DNA of 64,000 nt from JBBRRP01 sp038251425 (lineage in GTDB: Bacteria > Myxococcota_A > Polyangia > Polyangiales > Polyangiaceae), in NCBI GenBank assembly GCA_038251425.1, contig JBBSBI010000004.1:21281-85280 (forward strand), given 5' to 3'. The notes under the pieces are model-generated. The model was given only the letters and a program-made list of their open reading frames with translations. It made no database searches and was not told the DNA's origin. Of this stretch, positions 45,001 through 53,965 are shown one piece after another. Numbering within the stretch: position 1 is the stretch's first letter; every line of letters starts with the position of its first letter. The translations under genes were made by a program, and so were the position numbers.

Positions 45001-46837
45001 GGCGGACGCGGCTCAGGGCGCGCTCTATTGGGAAAAAACGTCGCTGATTTTGCTCGACGAGCTGGGCGAGCTTGAGCTCGGTGAACATGCACTCACTCGC
45101 GCCATCACACGCGACATCAGCCGCACTCGGTGCTTCGACAGACTGTTTAGAATTGTCCGCGAAAGAAAGGACCATCCAAGGCTGCTCGCGCTCATTGAGG
45201 CTCGCCTGGACGCCACTGACGACGTGGATGAGTTATCCAAATTGTTCTGGGAACGGGCGCGTGCCTTTCGGACCCTGAAGCAGCTGCCGCTTGCGCTCAC
45301 AGCACTCGAAAGCGTGCAAATGCTCGAACCTGATCATGTGGGCGCGCTCGCCCTCGCGGGGGAAATCTTCATGAGCGAGGGGGATTTCGGCAAAGCCGCG
45401 GAAAACCTCGCCAAGCTTTCTGCCTTACGCAACGCGCCGGCACCACAGAGATTGATGAGCGGCGTTGCTGCCGTCGATATCTACGAAAACAAACTGCACG
45501 ACCCCCTCCAAGCGCTCGCCGTTCTCGCTCAACTCTATCGCTCCGGGCAGAGCACACTCCCGGTTCGGGAACGCCTCGCGCGCGCCGCCACCAGTGCTGG
45601 CGCTTGGGTTGAGGCCTTGGATGTGTTGGAGGATTTGAGCAAAGAACGGGAAACATCCCAGCAACGAGCTGAGGCTGCGCGCCTTTGCATGGTGATTTCC
45701 CGCGACAAGCTCGGCGCCACCGAACGCACTGAACAGGCAGCACTCCGCCTGCTTGCAGAAGAGCCGGCGGATCCCGAAGCGCTCGATTTAGTGATCAGCC
45801 GCAGGCACCCGGATCGCGAGCAAACTAAAGCGTTAGTCAGTCGCTCACTTGGGCCCGTGATCGACTGGGTGCAGAGTGACCCCTTAGATGCCGAACGGCT
45901 CAAGCTGCTGTTTCGCCTCGCGAACGTGCTAGAAAATACGCCGCTCAGTCAGGCCACGGTGGGAGCGCTCGCGGCACTCGGCGAAAGCAGCCCTGATTTG
46001 GACGCTGCGCTTTTGGAACTGAGTGCTGAAAGGATCCTCAGTCCGCGACTCGCCATGGATGCTGATTCCGTTCCTGACCTTTTGGATCCCAATGACAACG
46101 GCGCCCTCGCTGAGTTGATGCGTGAGGCCATGCCATCTTTCGCTGAGATCTTGGGTCCAACCCTCCAAAGCTTTGGGATCCACAAGAAGCAGCGCGTTGA
46201 ACCGCGGCTGGGGCTGCCCATTCGCAACGAGATTGCGGCGTGGGCGGGAGCACTCGGGCTTGGCGAGTTCGACCTCTACATCGGTGGCGAGGAGCCGGAC
46301 GCGGTTCGAGGCTTGGTCGGCGATACGCCCGCGTTACTGGTCGGAACAGCCGTCGTATCCCCGCTTTCGCCCGCGCATCGACAAGCCGTAGCGCGTGAGC
46401 TCTTCGCGCTTAAGCAAGGGACGAGCATCCTGCGCTCGCGTGAGCCGGCGGATATTGCCGCGCTCATCGAGGCCACGGGTCAAGTCTTCGGTGTGAGTCT
46501 GGAGGGGCCAAGCTACGCCATGACGGCAGAGTTTGTACGACTTCTCAGCCGCGGGCTTGGGCGTAAAGCAAAGAAGACGCTTCCCCCATTGGTCGAGCGT
46601 GTGCGGGCCGAATCCCAAGATCCGCTGGTCTGGATAGCCGGCGCACTCTCCAGCATGGACCGCGTCGCGGCCCTCGCCTCCGGCGACGTTTCGTGGGTCA
46701 TCGCCAAGGAGCCTTCAGCCCGAAGAAAGCGTCTCACAAGCCCCGAGGATCGCGCGCGCCTTGGCCGCCTCCTATCCTTCGTGCTCGGGCCACGTTACCT
46801 GGAGCTTCGCAAAGAGCTTGGCTTGGAGGCCCGATGA
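42095..46837 (+). CDS. Giant TPR protein A with C-terminal metallopeptidase-like domain
   Basis: A 1580-residue protein with no signal peptide, built mostly from helical repeats (about 60-1360; examples QQLFERALQLAPHHRGVRAL and LGEHALTRAITRDISRTRCF). The last 220 residues form a separate domain: NEIAAWAGALGLGEFDLYIG, DTPALLVGTAVVSPLSPAHR and QAVARELFALKQGTSIL. The order resembles the M48 peptidase core (GxAL, then ELxHxxH) but with the zinc-binding HExxH changed to RELFALKQG, so it is probably inactive. The same domain ends the coupled downstream protein. Function unknown; a scaffold role is likely. Its TGA overlaps the next ATG. Confidence 0.7.
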   Translation: MSFSVSKGPDSHDATRAPVVAAVTHGLLEQLQREREASDSAERRAMLLHEEAVVKGLLGDLHSAIAAHVEASELIGNFVEPLMVALGICEERAPDRISELLPHFDELRLPTETRTHLLQYAALIALSKGDHRVSEDTLNRAIADNATEPTSWLLLELLAARSGDEHLRERALSMQAEQAGDATWKGMLQLDAALASERVGALEPALASLQAAANSHSEAVWPALLALERFGTEHGLPTAKNEALQRQATALLASLPTNEEELASEAHTQERNSCVYLLLKAALSERVSGDPNTAQQLFERALQLAPHHRGVRALALAEAGRLADHQATQRHAHALLEASTSAPERAALWLNIAAALFGEQDLDAALSATENAIECDPGCSLATALQLEIRSRKQDSLALADFYTRNAERATTPAERGRSLYTAAELRARDGNVQEATALVEAAGGDASLTTRIQRFLAATVDNTPWFWSATKKLNASLLSEDRSGIGFEVLRRDALALPISLSGDEPGDSDSDTDTVMVTDRALKAWLAAYGPMARENAIEQQARALTVIAGLETDPDRRHSFMLAAALRANLAGNPKLAILALTQAEDSGYREPVAALMLTQLNQKNGAWRDAASSLHQLALGSHDLNQAAALLLQSGLCSWQGGDRRLAMGAFESAHEIAPDPSLPLLRFARRLIEPDEIQARQAALETPALGEAHALALLERFTFEALRPEGRAQATSTLEQLEAVAPQELHSTTALTRALWSNATEASLGKKLEAFERLEDWGEQATSIARAAAYYAREVRDPMSATDAMEAAEAWVQSDPSVLPALEWLLAARQAEDFQTEALAQHTLGARLHGTARSAFETSAALMNLLLGQTARPQLNGNDAASRFAALELAPPGSDPRRRASALGHAAELFGEENQSLVTALAGYNLLALGELTSAEQAFKVAATQSPEDVFVWEGLRSVAEASKNRGLLAEAYAGLGDSVADAAQGALYWEKTSLILLDELGELELGEHALTRAITRDISRTRCFDRLFRIVRERKDHPRLLALIEARLDATDDVDELSKLFWERARAFRTLKQLPLALTALESVQMLEPDHVGALALAGEIFMSEGDFGKAAENLAKLSALRNAPAPQRLMSGVAAVDIYENKLHDPLQALAVLAQLYRSGQSTLPVRERLARAATSAGAWVEALDVLEDLSKERETSQQRAEAARLCMVISRDKLGATERTEQAALRLLAEEPADPEALDLVISRRHPDREQTKALVSRSLGPVIDWVQSDPLDAERLKLLFRLANVLENTPLSQATVGALAALGESSPDLDAALLELSAERILSPRLAMDADSVPDLLDPNDNGALAELMREAMPSFAEILGPTLQSFGIHKKQRVEPRLGLPIRNEIAAWAGALGLGEFDLYIGGEEPDAVRGLVGDTPALLVGTAVVSPLSPAHRQAVARELFALKQGTSILRSREPADIAALIEATGQVFGVSLEGPSYAMTAEFVRLLSRGLGRKAKKTLPPLVERVRAESQDPLVWIAGALSSMDRVAALASGDVSWVIAKEPSARRKRLTSPEDRARLGRLLSFVLGPRYLELRKELGLEAR

Positions 46838-49800
46838 GCGAACGCGAACCAAACGCAACACCAGGTTCTCAAGATCAGGTTGAAGGCGAAGCGGCCCCGA
46901 GTTCCATTCGATCCCAAGAGCTGCTCGATGCCCTTCTCGCCGAAGACAGCGGAGAAGATGGGCCAAGGCGGCCCTCACTCCATCAACCCTACGTAACCGT
47001 CGCACCGCGGCCGCCCTCGTTTGTTAACCCCGAACAAAACGGACCTGTTTCCATCGGCAGGCCTCCGAATCTCGTGAGGCCCGCGCCCAGCACTGACGAC
47101 GAGATTGATGCCTTGCTGGAAGCGGCCTTGCCGATGGTTGAGCCGTCCACCCCTTCAGAAAGAGCTGAGCTTGAAGCTGACCGGGAATTCGAACTGCCTT
47201 CACTCGAGCCGTCAACCCAAGAGATCAGCGCACTTTCTTCCAGCCAAGCTGAGCTTGTGAACGCAGCTGAGCTGGAGGCGCCTCAAGCTTCAGAGCCTCC
47301 TGTGTATGCTTCATGGGCGCCCGATTCGTTCGTGGAAGAAGCGCTGACTCTGCGACGCACCTCCAAACCCCCGCCGCTTCCTCGGAGCGCCCCCCGGCCG
47401 CTCGACGCTGAGCGTCCCGCGAGCACGCATATCGAGGAAGCCGGCACAGTCGAATCGTGGGCCGAACGGGCCGCCTGGCTCGAACAGCAGGCGGAGCTCA
47501 CTACGGATCCCAAAGCACGCGCACGCCTGTTGGTTGTGGCAAGTGAAGTGTGGGCCATGGTTGGGGATCCCGCGCGGGGGCAGAAGCTTGCAGGCCTTGG
47601 GCACGCTGCAAGCCCCGCGTCCCCCATCGCATCACGCCAGCAGCGCTGGTTCTCCGCGGCGAGGCACGATTGGAAGAACGTAACGGCCGCTCTGGATGTT
47701 GAAATGCGAGCCAGCGTGGACCCGGAGGCACGCGCCCACGCGGCCTATTATTCAGCCGAAATTCAGCGCCTTCTGCTTTCGGACAACAGCCTTTCACAGA
47801 AGAAGCTTGAGTTCTTTGCCAAGCTCACGCCAACCGATCCGCGTGGCCTCATCACAAATTTTCTGGATAGTCTTCGTACTAAGAAAACCCCACCCACCAA
47901 TTGGCCTAAAGATGGTGGCTTGAGTGACCTAGCGAACGCCACAGAGCACATGCTTCATGCGCGCGCCGACAACGACGCGGACATTGCGCACCACGTGCCG
48001 ATGAGCGTTGCGTTCCAGAAGGCAAGTCGAGCACTGAATGCCGGTCGCCCCGAACAGGTGGCAAAGAATCTGGAGCCCATTGCTCAATCGAAGGGCTTGA
48101 AGGGCGCCACTTTGTGGTTGCGTGCAACGCTCCTGTCACACAGGGCCGACACCCGCGAAAAGGCGATCGACTATCTGAATGCACTCGCTGAACGTAAGCA
48201 AACGGCGTTAGTGGTTCGTTCGCTTGTTCACCGCGCGCTTGAAGCTTCCGACTTTGACCGAGTCAGACAAATCATTTCTGAACCCACCCAGGCGGAGTCA
48301 TTCAGTGTCGCGGAACGGGCAGCACTCTTCGCTCTGGCTCCGCTCGGTCACGAAAGTGACAAAGGCCTGCTGAGCCAAGCGCTCGCCACTCCGGAGCTTT
48401 TGCCCTTGGTGGCTGCCATCGGCGCTGTTCGGCCCGATCTCGACGCCAAGGCGAGGGTTTTCGCAGGCGATGATGCCGCTGTGTGGCAGGCGAATATTGC
48501 GCACGTATTGGCTGACGCTAGCGGGAACGGTGCGACGGAAAGGCTCCAAACGCTGCGTGAGGCGCTGCTGTTCCCGGGTGCTCCTTCCAACACGACGCAA
48601 CTCATTCACGCCCTCCGGTTGGAACTCTTTTTCTCAGAAAATAACCTACAGTTGCTGGCCGACCAAATTCGATCTTGCGTCAAGGACCCACCGCAGGCAA
48701 CGACGCTCCTTTTGGTGGCCGCAATTCTTTACGAAGCTGGCGGTCTGCCCAATGAAGCGCAGGTTTGCTACGCCGAGAGCCTACGAAACGACGACGCGAA
48801 CGAGGGCCTAGCGCGTGCCCTGCTGGACACCTCCGATCCTTCTAGCGGGACGCAGTATCTGATGGGCGTTGCCGACGCCACCTCGGACGGCGCACACCGC
48901 GCGCTGCTCCTAACCGAGGCCGCTTTGAGGCTCGGCTCGGAGCACCGCGACTATCGCAAGACGCTCAAGGAAGCATTCGAAGCTGATCCGGAGCTTCCGT
49001 TCGCTCAAGTACTCCGGCAGCGAGATGCCCGAGCACGGGGCGACGACGAAGGCTTGCGCGAACTTCTGAGCGAAACGCGCGACCATCGCTCAGGCCCCCA
49101 TGAGCACGCCAGCCTGCTGCTTGCTGAAGCTTGGATGCGCTCGAGCCAGGAGCCGCGAACATCGGCAAGGCTATTGGGAGAAGCTTCCGAGCTTGTTGGC
49201 AAAGATCTCGCAACCGCGCTGTTTTTAGGGCGCTGGGGAGATCCAGCGCTCAACGCACTAGCACTCCAAAGTGAGCACCTCGCGAGTGAGCTACCTGCTG
49301 AGCAAACGCAAGGTCTCAAGTTCAGTGCGGCGCTCCTTCATGCCACCATCGGCAATACCGAGACATGTGTTGCCTGCCTGGAGCACGTTTTTCCCAGCGA
49401 TCCACTTACCCTATCGATCAAGGAGCAGAACGACCGAGCGGGACGTGGTCTGGATAGGTACCTGGAGGCCTCAAAGGGGGTGCTTGAGAGTGGCAGCGCC
49501 AGCCTGCGGCAGAGCACACGCTCCCTACGCGCCAGCCTGCTTCAGAACAGCGGTCGCAGCGAAGATGCCGTGCTCGAATACCGTGCTTTGCTGGAAGAGC
49601 AGCCAGCGCACTTGCCGACGCTGTACCACCTCCGCCAAAGCGCCTCTGCGCGCGGAAACTTGGGGGAGCTTGCGCGATTATCCGGGGAAATTGCCAGCCT
49701 TTTGGCGGGCGATTCGGCGCTTTCGAACGCCTGGCTCGCAACGCACCTGAACGTATTGGAAGGGCACCCTGAGCTGTCCCGAGCTAGCGCCGAAAGAGCA

Positions 49801-51939
49801 CTCCAGGATGAAGCGCAACCGCTCTGGTCGCAGCGTCGCCTCTACACGCACGCCCTTCCGCGCGATGCAGTTCAATGCCTACGTTTCGCGCAATCACTAG
49901 CAGAACGAGCTGAGAACCCGCTCGACCGCGCAACGCTCTCGCTACGTGCTGCAGAAGCCGCGGTGGTGCTCGAGCTTTACCCGCAGGCGCTCAATCTGAT
50001 CGATGCTGGCCTTTTGGCTGTGAGCGATCACTTCGTACTTTTGATCCGCAAAGCGGATCTTTTGGAGCGCCTCGGCGAGTACTCACAGGCTGCTGAGGTT
50101 TGGGAAAGGCTGGGCGGAAGCTGCGGCTCCCCGGAACAGGAACATCGTGCGTGGCGCCGAGCGGCCATGGTGTGGCAAGATCACGTCGGCAACAAACCAA
50201 GAGCCATTCTGGCGCTCAAGAATGCGCTCGACCTCGACGCCCACGACGACGATACCTTTGCGCGCCTTCTGGCCTTATACCGAGAAACTAGCCAATTGGA
50301 GCCAATTGTTGAGCTCCTAGAACAACGCCTCGCCTTCACTCACGATATTGAGGCGCGCATTGCATTGGATGTCGAGCGTTGCCGGACGCTTGTTGAGCTC
50401 GGTCTCCACGCGCGCGCACGCGCCGGACTTTCGCTCGTGTTGGAGCTGGCTCCGAATCAGCCTGATGCCCTCAGCGCCTATGCTGAGCTGAGCGTGGCAG
50501 CTTCGGATTATACTGCCGCTGAGCAAGCCTGGTTGCGAGTCGTGCGGCAACTCGCGGATCCACTGGCACAGGCCGCGGTCTATCTCAAGCTGGGTGGCCT
50601 GTATGAGCTTGAGCTTCCAAACCCTGAACGGGCGGAGGTTGCCTTCAACGAAGTGCTCAGGCGCATTCCCGAGGACGCTCACGCGACTTCTGCGCTTGCT
50701 CGAGCCTACGGCAAGCTTGGCCAAACCGAGCGCGCTCTCAAGTTAGCGACTCAGGTCCTGGAACAGGCATCGAGCGAAAACGACAAACAGCGCGGCACGC
50801 TCTCTCTTGCGGAACTTCAAGAGCACTCAGCTCAGGATCCCAGAAAAGCTCAGGCAACTCTCGAACGTGCGCGCCGCCAGTGGCCTCAAGATTCGGATAT
50901 ACTAGCGGCCTTAGTGAACTTTTATCGGCGAGCCTCGCAAAGTGAGAACGCCGAGAAGACGCTCAAATCCGTCATGCTGGAGGCTCGCCGCGCGGTGAGC
51001 AGCGGGCGTTTCGATCGAGGATTTTTCCTCTTATTAGCCCAAGCGGCAGAGCTGAAGAAAGACCCAGCCTTGCGCGAGGCGACGGAAGCCGCCCTTGCCG
51101 CGATGGAGGGCCGTCCGGGAAGTCTGCGTGGGGTCGGGCTCGGGGCGCTCGATTCGGCCTTTGATGATCTCCTCGCCCCCGAAATCTTCACGGCTGATTT
51201 CCGCGCGTTCCTGCTGCAAACCCACCAACTCCTCGAACTCGCCTTTCCTGTGGATCCGAACACGCTGCGTGCTGAGCCCTTCGCAGCGGCTGATTCAGCC
51301 CTCGAAGAAGAAATCTTTGAGCTCTCAGCTGAACTCGGTCTACCCACACCCAAACTGCTCGTGTCGCCAATTCTCGGTGCGATCTGCGTGCCAACTCTGT
51401 CGCCTGGGCCTGAGCTGATTTTTGGAAAAGCTGTGGCGAACGCGAGTCCGAGTGCGCGCACGTTTCTGATCGCACGCAGCCTGAAGCTTTTAATGTCCCA
51501 CACGGCTGCACTCTCTAGAATTGCGGCGATTGAGCTTCCGCCAATCCTTCTGGGTCTGCTCGCCACCTTCGACGACCAAATTCAATTTGCCGGCGTAGAG
51601 CCGAGCAAGGTCGCCGCAGTACGCGCGCGAATCCAACCCCACGTCACTGCCCTATCGCCTGATCTGCCTCGGCTTGCCGCAAGCGTCGCCGAGACCCTGA
51701 GGGATCGGGCCAACCAGCTCAGCACACTCACGTATCAATGGGCTAATCGCTCAGCATTGCTCGCGTACGGAGATCTCAACGCCGCCCTGCAGGCGATCGC
51801 GCTCAGCTCAGGCCAGCACGCATTCGGGGATCTGGATCGCGAAGCGCGTGTGCGATTCCTCATGCGCCACAACGAAGCCCGCGATCTCGTCGTCTTTAGC
51901 CTCTCGGATGATTACACGCTGGCGCGCGCCCGACTGTAG
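46834..51939 (+). CDS. Giant TPR protein B, paralogue of A
   Basis: A 1701-residue protein. Residues 1-190 are disordered and acidic (SSIRSQELLDALLAEDSGED), followed by TPR-like helices (200-1450; AWLRVVRQLADPLAQAAVYL, TQVLEQASSENDKQRGTLSL) and a C-terminal domain where LGLPTPKLLVSPILGAICVP, PELIFGKAVANASPSARTFL and IARSLKLLMSHTAAL match the domain of protein A position by position; the end (RSALLAYGDLNAALQAIALS then EARVRFLMRHNEARD) matches too. There is no HExxH. I start at ATG 46834, after GGAGG and overlapping the previous stop; the frame is open upstream to 46693 but lies inside gene A. The two proteins are coupled and may form one complex. Confidence 0.72.
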   Translation: MSEREPNATPGSQDQVEGEAAPSSIRSQELLDALLAEDSGEDGPRRPSLHQPYVTVAPRPPSFVNPEQNGPVSIGRPPNLVRPAPSTDDEIDALLEAALPMVEPSTPSERAELEADREFELPSLEPSTQEISALSSSQAELVNAAELEAPQASEPPVYASWAPDSFVEEALTLRRTSKPPPLPRSAPRPLDAERPASTHIEEAGTVESWAERAAWLEQQAELTTDPKARARLLVVASEVWAMVGDPARGQKLAGLGHAASPASPIASRQQRWFSAARHDWKNVTAALDVEMRASVDPEARAHAAYYSAEIQRLLLSDNSLSQKKLEFFAKLTPTDPRGLITNFLDSLRTKKTPPTNWPKDGGLSDLANATEHMLHARADNDADIAHHVPMSVAFQKASRALNAGRPEQVAKNLEPIAQSKGLKGATLWLRATLLSHRADTREKAIDYLNALAERKQTALVVRSLVHRALEASDFDRVRQIISEPTQAESFSVAERAALFALAPLGHESDKGLLSQALATPELLPLVAAIGAVRPDLDAKARVFAGDDAAVWQANIAHVLADASGNGATERLQTLREALLFPGAPSNTTQLIHALRLELFFSENNLQLLADQIRSCVKDPPQATTLLLVAAILYEAGGLPNEAQVCYAESLRNDDANEGLARALLDTSDPSSGTQYLMGVADATSDGAHRALLLTEAALRLGSEHRDYRKTLKEAFEADPELPFAQVLRQRDARARGDDEGLRELLSETRDHRSGPHEHASLLLAEAWMRSSQEPRTSARLLGEASELVGKDLATALFLGRWGDPALNALALQSEHLASELPAEQTQGLKFSAALLHATIGNTETCVACLEHVFPSDPLTLSIKEQNDRAGRGLDRYLEASKGVLESGSASLRQSTRSLRASLLQNSGRSEDAVLEYRALLEEQPAHLPTLYHLRQSASARGNLGELARLSGEIASLLAGDSALSNAWLATHLNVLEGHPELSRASAERALQDEAQPLWSQRRLYTHALPRDAVQCLRFAQSLAERAENPLDRATLSLRAAEAAVVLELYPQALNLIDAGLLAVSDHFVLLIRKADLLERLGEYSQAAEVWERLGGSCGSPEQEHRAWRRAAMVWQDHVGNKPRAILALKNALDLDAHDDDTFARLLALYRETSQLEPIVELLEQRLAFTHDIEARIALDVERCRTLVELGLHARARAGLSLVLELAPNQPDALSAYAELSVAASDYTAAEQAWLRVVRQLADPLAQAAVYLKLGGLYELELPNPERAEVAFNEVLRRIPEDAHATSALARAYGKLGQTERALKLATQVLEQASSENDKQRGTLSLAELQEHSAQDPRKAQATLERARRQWPQDSDILAALVNFYRRASQSENAEKTLKSVMLEARRAVSSGRFDRGFFLLLAQAAELKKDPALREATEAALAAMEGRPGSLRGVGLGALDSAFDDLLAPEIFTADFRAFLLQTHQLLELAFPVDPNTLRAEPFAAADSALEEEIFELSAELGLPTPKLLVSPILGAICVPTLSPGPELIFGKAVANASPSARTFLIARSLKLLMSHTAALSRIAAIELPPILLGLLATFDDQIQFAGVEPSKVAAVRARIQPHVTALSPDLPRLAASVAETLRDRANQLSTLTYQWANRSALLAYGDLNAALQAIALSSGQHAFGDLDREARVRFLMRHNEARDLVVFSLSDDYTLARARL

Positions 51940-51960
51940 CGTTTTCAACACGGCTAAAGT

Positions 51961-53238
51961 TCAACGTGGCTCCACCCGCGCGCCGTGAAAGCTCGCCCCA
52001 AAGTCGTCAGATATCAGCAGCGGATAAGCCGCACTTGCCTGGCGAAAACCTGAATACAAGAGCACCTTCGAGCCCAGTGCCAACAGATGATTGGGCACTT
52101 CGGGGTACGTCGGAGCACCCCATTCTCCGGCATCAAACGCTACCGAGAAGGGCGTCCAGGTGAGCCCGTTGTCACGCGTTGAAGCCACACGCACGACCGT
52201 TCCCATCGTAGCGGCAACCACCGTCGTGCCATCGAGGCGCGCCATATCGAGCGGATATTGACCTGTTTTCAATTCAGCACCGAGCGAGGGAAGATTCATC
52301 TCGCGACATCGCTGTTGGTAGGGACACAGCCCCATGCGGCTCTCGCCAGCAACACGCAGGAGCAGCACCAGCCCACGGTCGTCACAACTCGTGGCAATCA
52401 GCTCGCCTGTGGCAGGCACGGCCTCTGTCTCGTACACGAGCAGCTGACCACGGAACGTCCTAACCGAGATCGCTCGCGACGTTGGGTCAATGCCAACCTG
52501 CGCAGAGAATGGACCGGTTGGCCCCGCGCAACGTTCAACATGTGCTGCACGCGAGCGAGGTACCTCGCGCCATGCGTAACCATCACTCGACGCATAGGTT
52601 GTGAATCGGGTGCCGGTTGCCAGTGTGACCTGAGCTTGCTGGCCCTCCACGAGTGTCGCGCGTTGCCAACTCGTTCGATCCGGCAGCCCGCGACCCCAGG
52701 CGGGCTTCACGGGATCGCGCGGATGAACAGCCGTCGGAGGAGTGAGCGAAGGTTTGATTAGCCTCCCCGGTTCACCCCGCAGAAGTGGCCAAGCTCGCCG
52801 GTAAACGCCTGTGGCGACCTCTACGCTGAGGTCGAGATCTTCGAGGGAGAAGGCAGCTGCAGTTCCGCCTTCCCACTCGCGAAAGGCCGAAGCAGGGGCG
52901 GAAAGTGCACTCAGCAGGCGCGGGGACCCGCCGAGGAGCACGGCAAGCTTGGCACAACGAGCAAAAGGAAGAGCCGCAGCTCCGGAAGACACCAACCTGC
53001 GGCGAAGCAGACGACGAAAATCCCCGTCTGAGCTCAAAAATAGCTCAGCTCCAGTGGGCCCTGCCATGCAAAGTGCATAGTCAGCAGCCGCAGGACCTAC
53101 TGAGTACATTCGCCAGGCTGCTGTCGCGCGCGGCACCAGCAGCAGCGCGCATACCCCAGTCAAAATCAAGAATAGCACCCAGCGCAGGCGAAATGGGGCG
53201 TTGCCTGCAATGGGCACCTGCCGGGCGAGAGTTGTCAC
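51961..53238 (-). CDS. Exported BNR/sialidase-like repeat protein
   Basis: A 425-residue membrane or exported protein. A helix at about 18-38 (RWVLFLILTGVCALLLVPRA) serves as anchor or signal. The rest has sialidase-type beta-propeller strands, with Asp-box-like segments TTYASSDGYAWREVPRS and VASTRDNGLTWTPFSVAFDA (SxDxGxxW pattern) and LISDDFGASFHGARV. Scattered Cys (for example CAGPTGPF, ATSCDD) suggest extracytoplasmic location. The sialidase catalytic residues cannot be identified, so enzymatic function is doubtful. GTG start 53238. It is convergent with the giant TPR gene at a 21-base gap. Confidence 0.65.
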   Translation of the reverse strand: MTTLARQVPIAGNAPFRLRWVLFLILTGVCALLLVPRATAAWRMYSVGPAAADYALCMAGPTGAELFLSSDGDFRRLLRRRLVSSGAAALPFARCAKLAVLLGGSPRLLSALSAPASAFREWEGGTAAAFSLEDLDLSVEVATGVYRRAWPLLRGEPGRLIKPSLTPPTAVHPRDPVKPAWGRGLPDRTSWQRATLVEGQQAQVTLATGTRFTTYASSDGYAWREVPRSRAAHVERCAGPTGPFSAQVGIDPTSRAISVRTFRGQLLVYETEAVPATGELIATSCDDRGLVLLLRVAGESRMGLCPYQQRCREMNLPSLGAELKTGQYPLDMARLDGTTVVAATMGTVVRVASTRDNGLTWTPFSVAFDAGEWGAPTYPEVPNHLLALGSKVLLYSGFRQASAAYPLLISDDFGASFHGARVEPR

Positions 53239-53291
53239 CTCACCAGGTTAGCTTTGTGGCCCAAGCTCGGCCAAATACGCGGCAGCGCGTA

Positions 53292-53555
53292 TTACATTCG
53301 CTCGTCGGGACGAACGCGCTTCCTACGGCGACGAGCGGCTTCGCTCATCTTCTTACGCTTCTTCACCGAAGGCTTCATGTAGTGCCGGCGGCGCTTCAGC
53401 TCGCGCAGAATGCCCTCAGCCGCCATGCGACGCTTGAGGTGCTTGATGGCACGTTCGATGCCCTTGTCGCCGACGGCGACTTCAAGGGGCTTGCACTGGA
53501 CGGTCTCGTTCGGGTTCGCCAAGGGGCGGCTGATATGACATTCTGGCCCCCCCAT
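53292..53555 (-). CDS. rpsU: 30S ribosomal protein S21
   Basis: A small basic protein of about 87 residues: CKPLEVAVGDKGIERAIKHL, KRRMAAEGILRELKRRRHYM, KPSVKKRKKMSEAARRRRKR. These are diagnostic of S21. S21 is often the first gene of the rpsU-dnaG-rpoD operon, but it lies alone here, about 19 kb from dnaG. ATG 53555 follows GGGGG; a TTG at 53519 would give the length usual for S21, so the start is uncertain. Divergent from DUF971 across about 51 bases. Confidence 0.9.
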   Translation of the reverse strand: MGGPECHISRPLANPNETVQCKPLEVAVGDKGIERAIKHLKRRMAAEGILRELKRRRHYMKPSVKKRKKMSEAARRRRKRVRPDERM

Positions 53556-53606
53556 TGCAACCCCCAAAACGGGCTAGTTAACGGGCCACGCGGAAAGATA
53601 TTGCCC

Positions 53607-53960
53607 ATGAGCGAACAGCTGAGCCTGACCCCCACCGGCGTCAAAGCCCCCCACGGCGCACGGGAACTCGAAATTTCCTGGGCCGATGGCCACAAGAATC
53701 TCTATCCACACGCTATTTTGCGGGGATTTTGCCCATGCGCCGCCTGCCAAGGGCACTCGGGGGAGATCACGTATCAAACGGGAGGGGATCTGGAACTCCG
53801 CTCCCTCGAAGCGGTCGGCAACTACGCCCTCGGCCTCACTTGGGGGGACACCCACAGCTCGGGGATCTACAGTTTTCGCTACCTACGCAAGCTTGGGACG
53901 CTCCTTGAGGAGCATGGAGCCGAAGGATTGGTGGCGATGGGCCGGCTCGGGCGCGTGTAG
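53607..53960 (+). CDS. DUF971 (GBBH-like N-terminal) protein
   Basis: A 117-residue protein of the DUF971 family, similar to the N-terminal zinc-binding part of gamma-butyrobetaine hydroxylase and often fused to Mrp/ApbC-type Fe-S scaffolds. REFxxxW-like start ARELEISWADGHKNLYPHAI and LRGFCPCAACQGHSGEI with its Cys cluster (CPCAAC) plus AVGNYALGLTWGDTHSSGIY and SFRYLRKL are all typical. Only the free-standing domain is here. It may assist iron-sulfur protein assembly. Start ATG 53607 after GGAAAG; the next gene begins 5 bases later. Confidence 0.85.
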   Translation: MSEQLSLTPTGVKAPHGARELEISWADGHKNLYPHAILRGFCPCAACQGHSGEITYQTGGDLELRSLEAVGNYALGLTWGDTHSSGIYSFRYLRKLGTLLEEHGAEGLVAMGRLGRV

Positions 53961-53965
53961 CGCCC

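Noticed and set aside
46693..46833. Upstream extension of giant TPR protein B
   Set aside because: Lies inside the coding end of protein A; ATG 46834 with GGAGG and ATGA overlap is clearly better.
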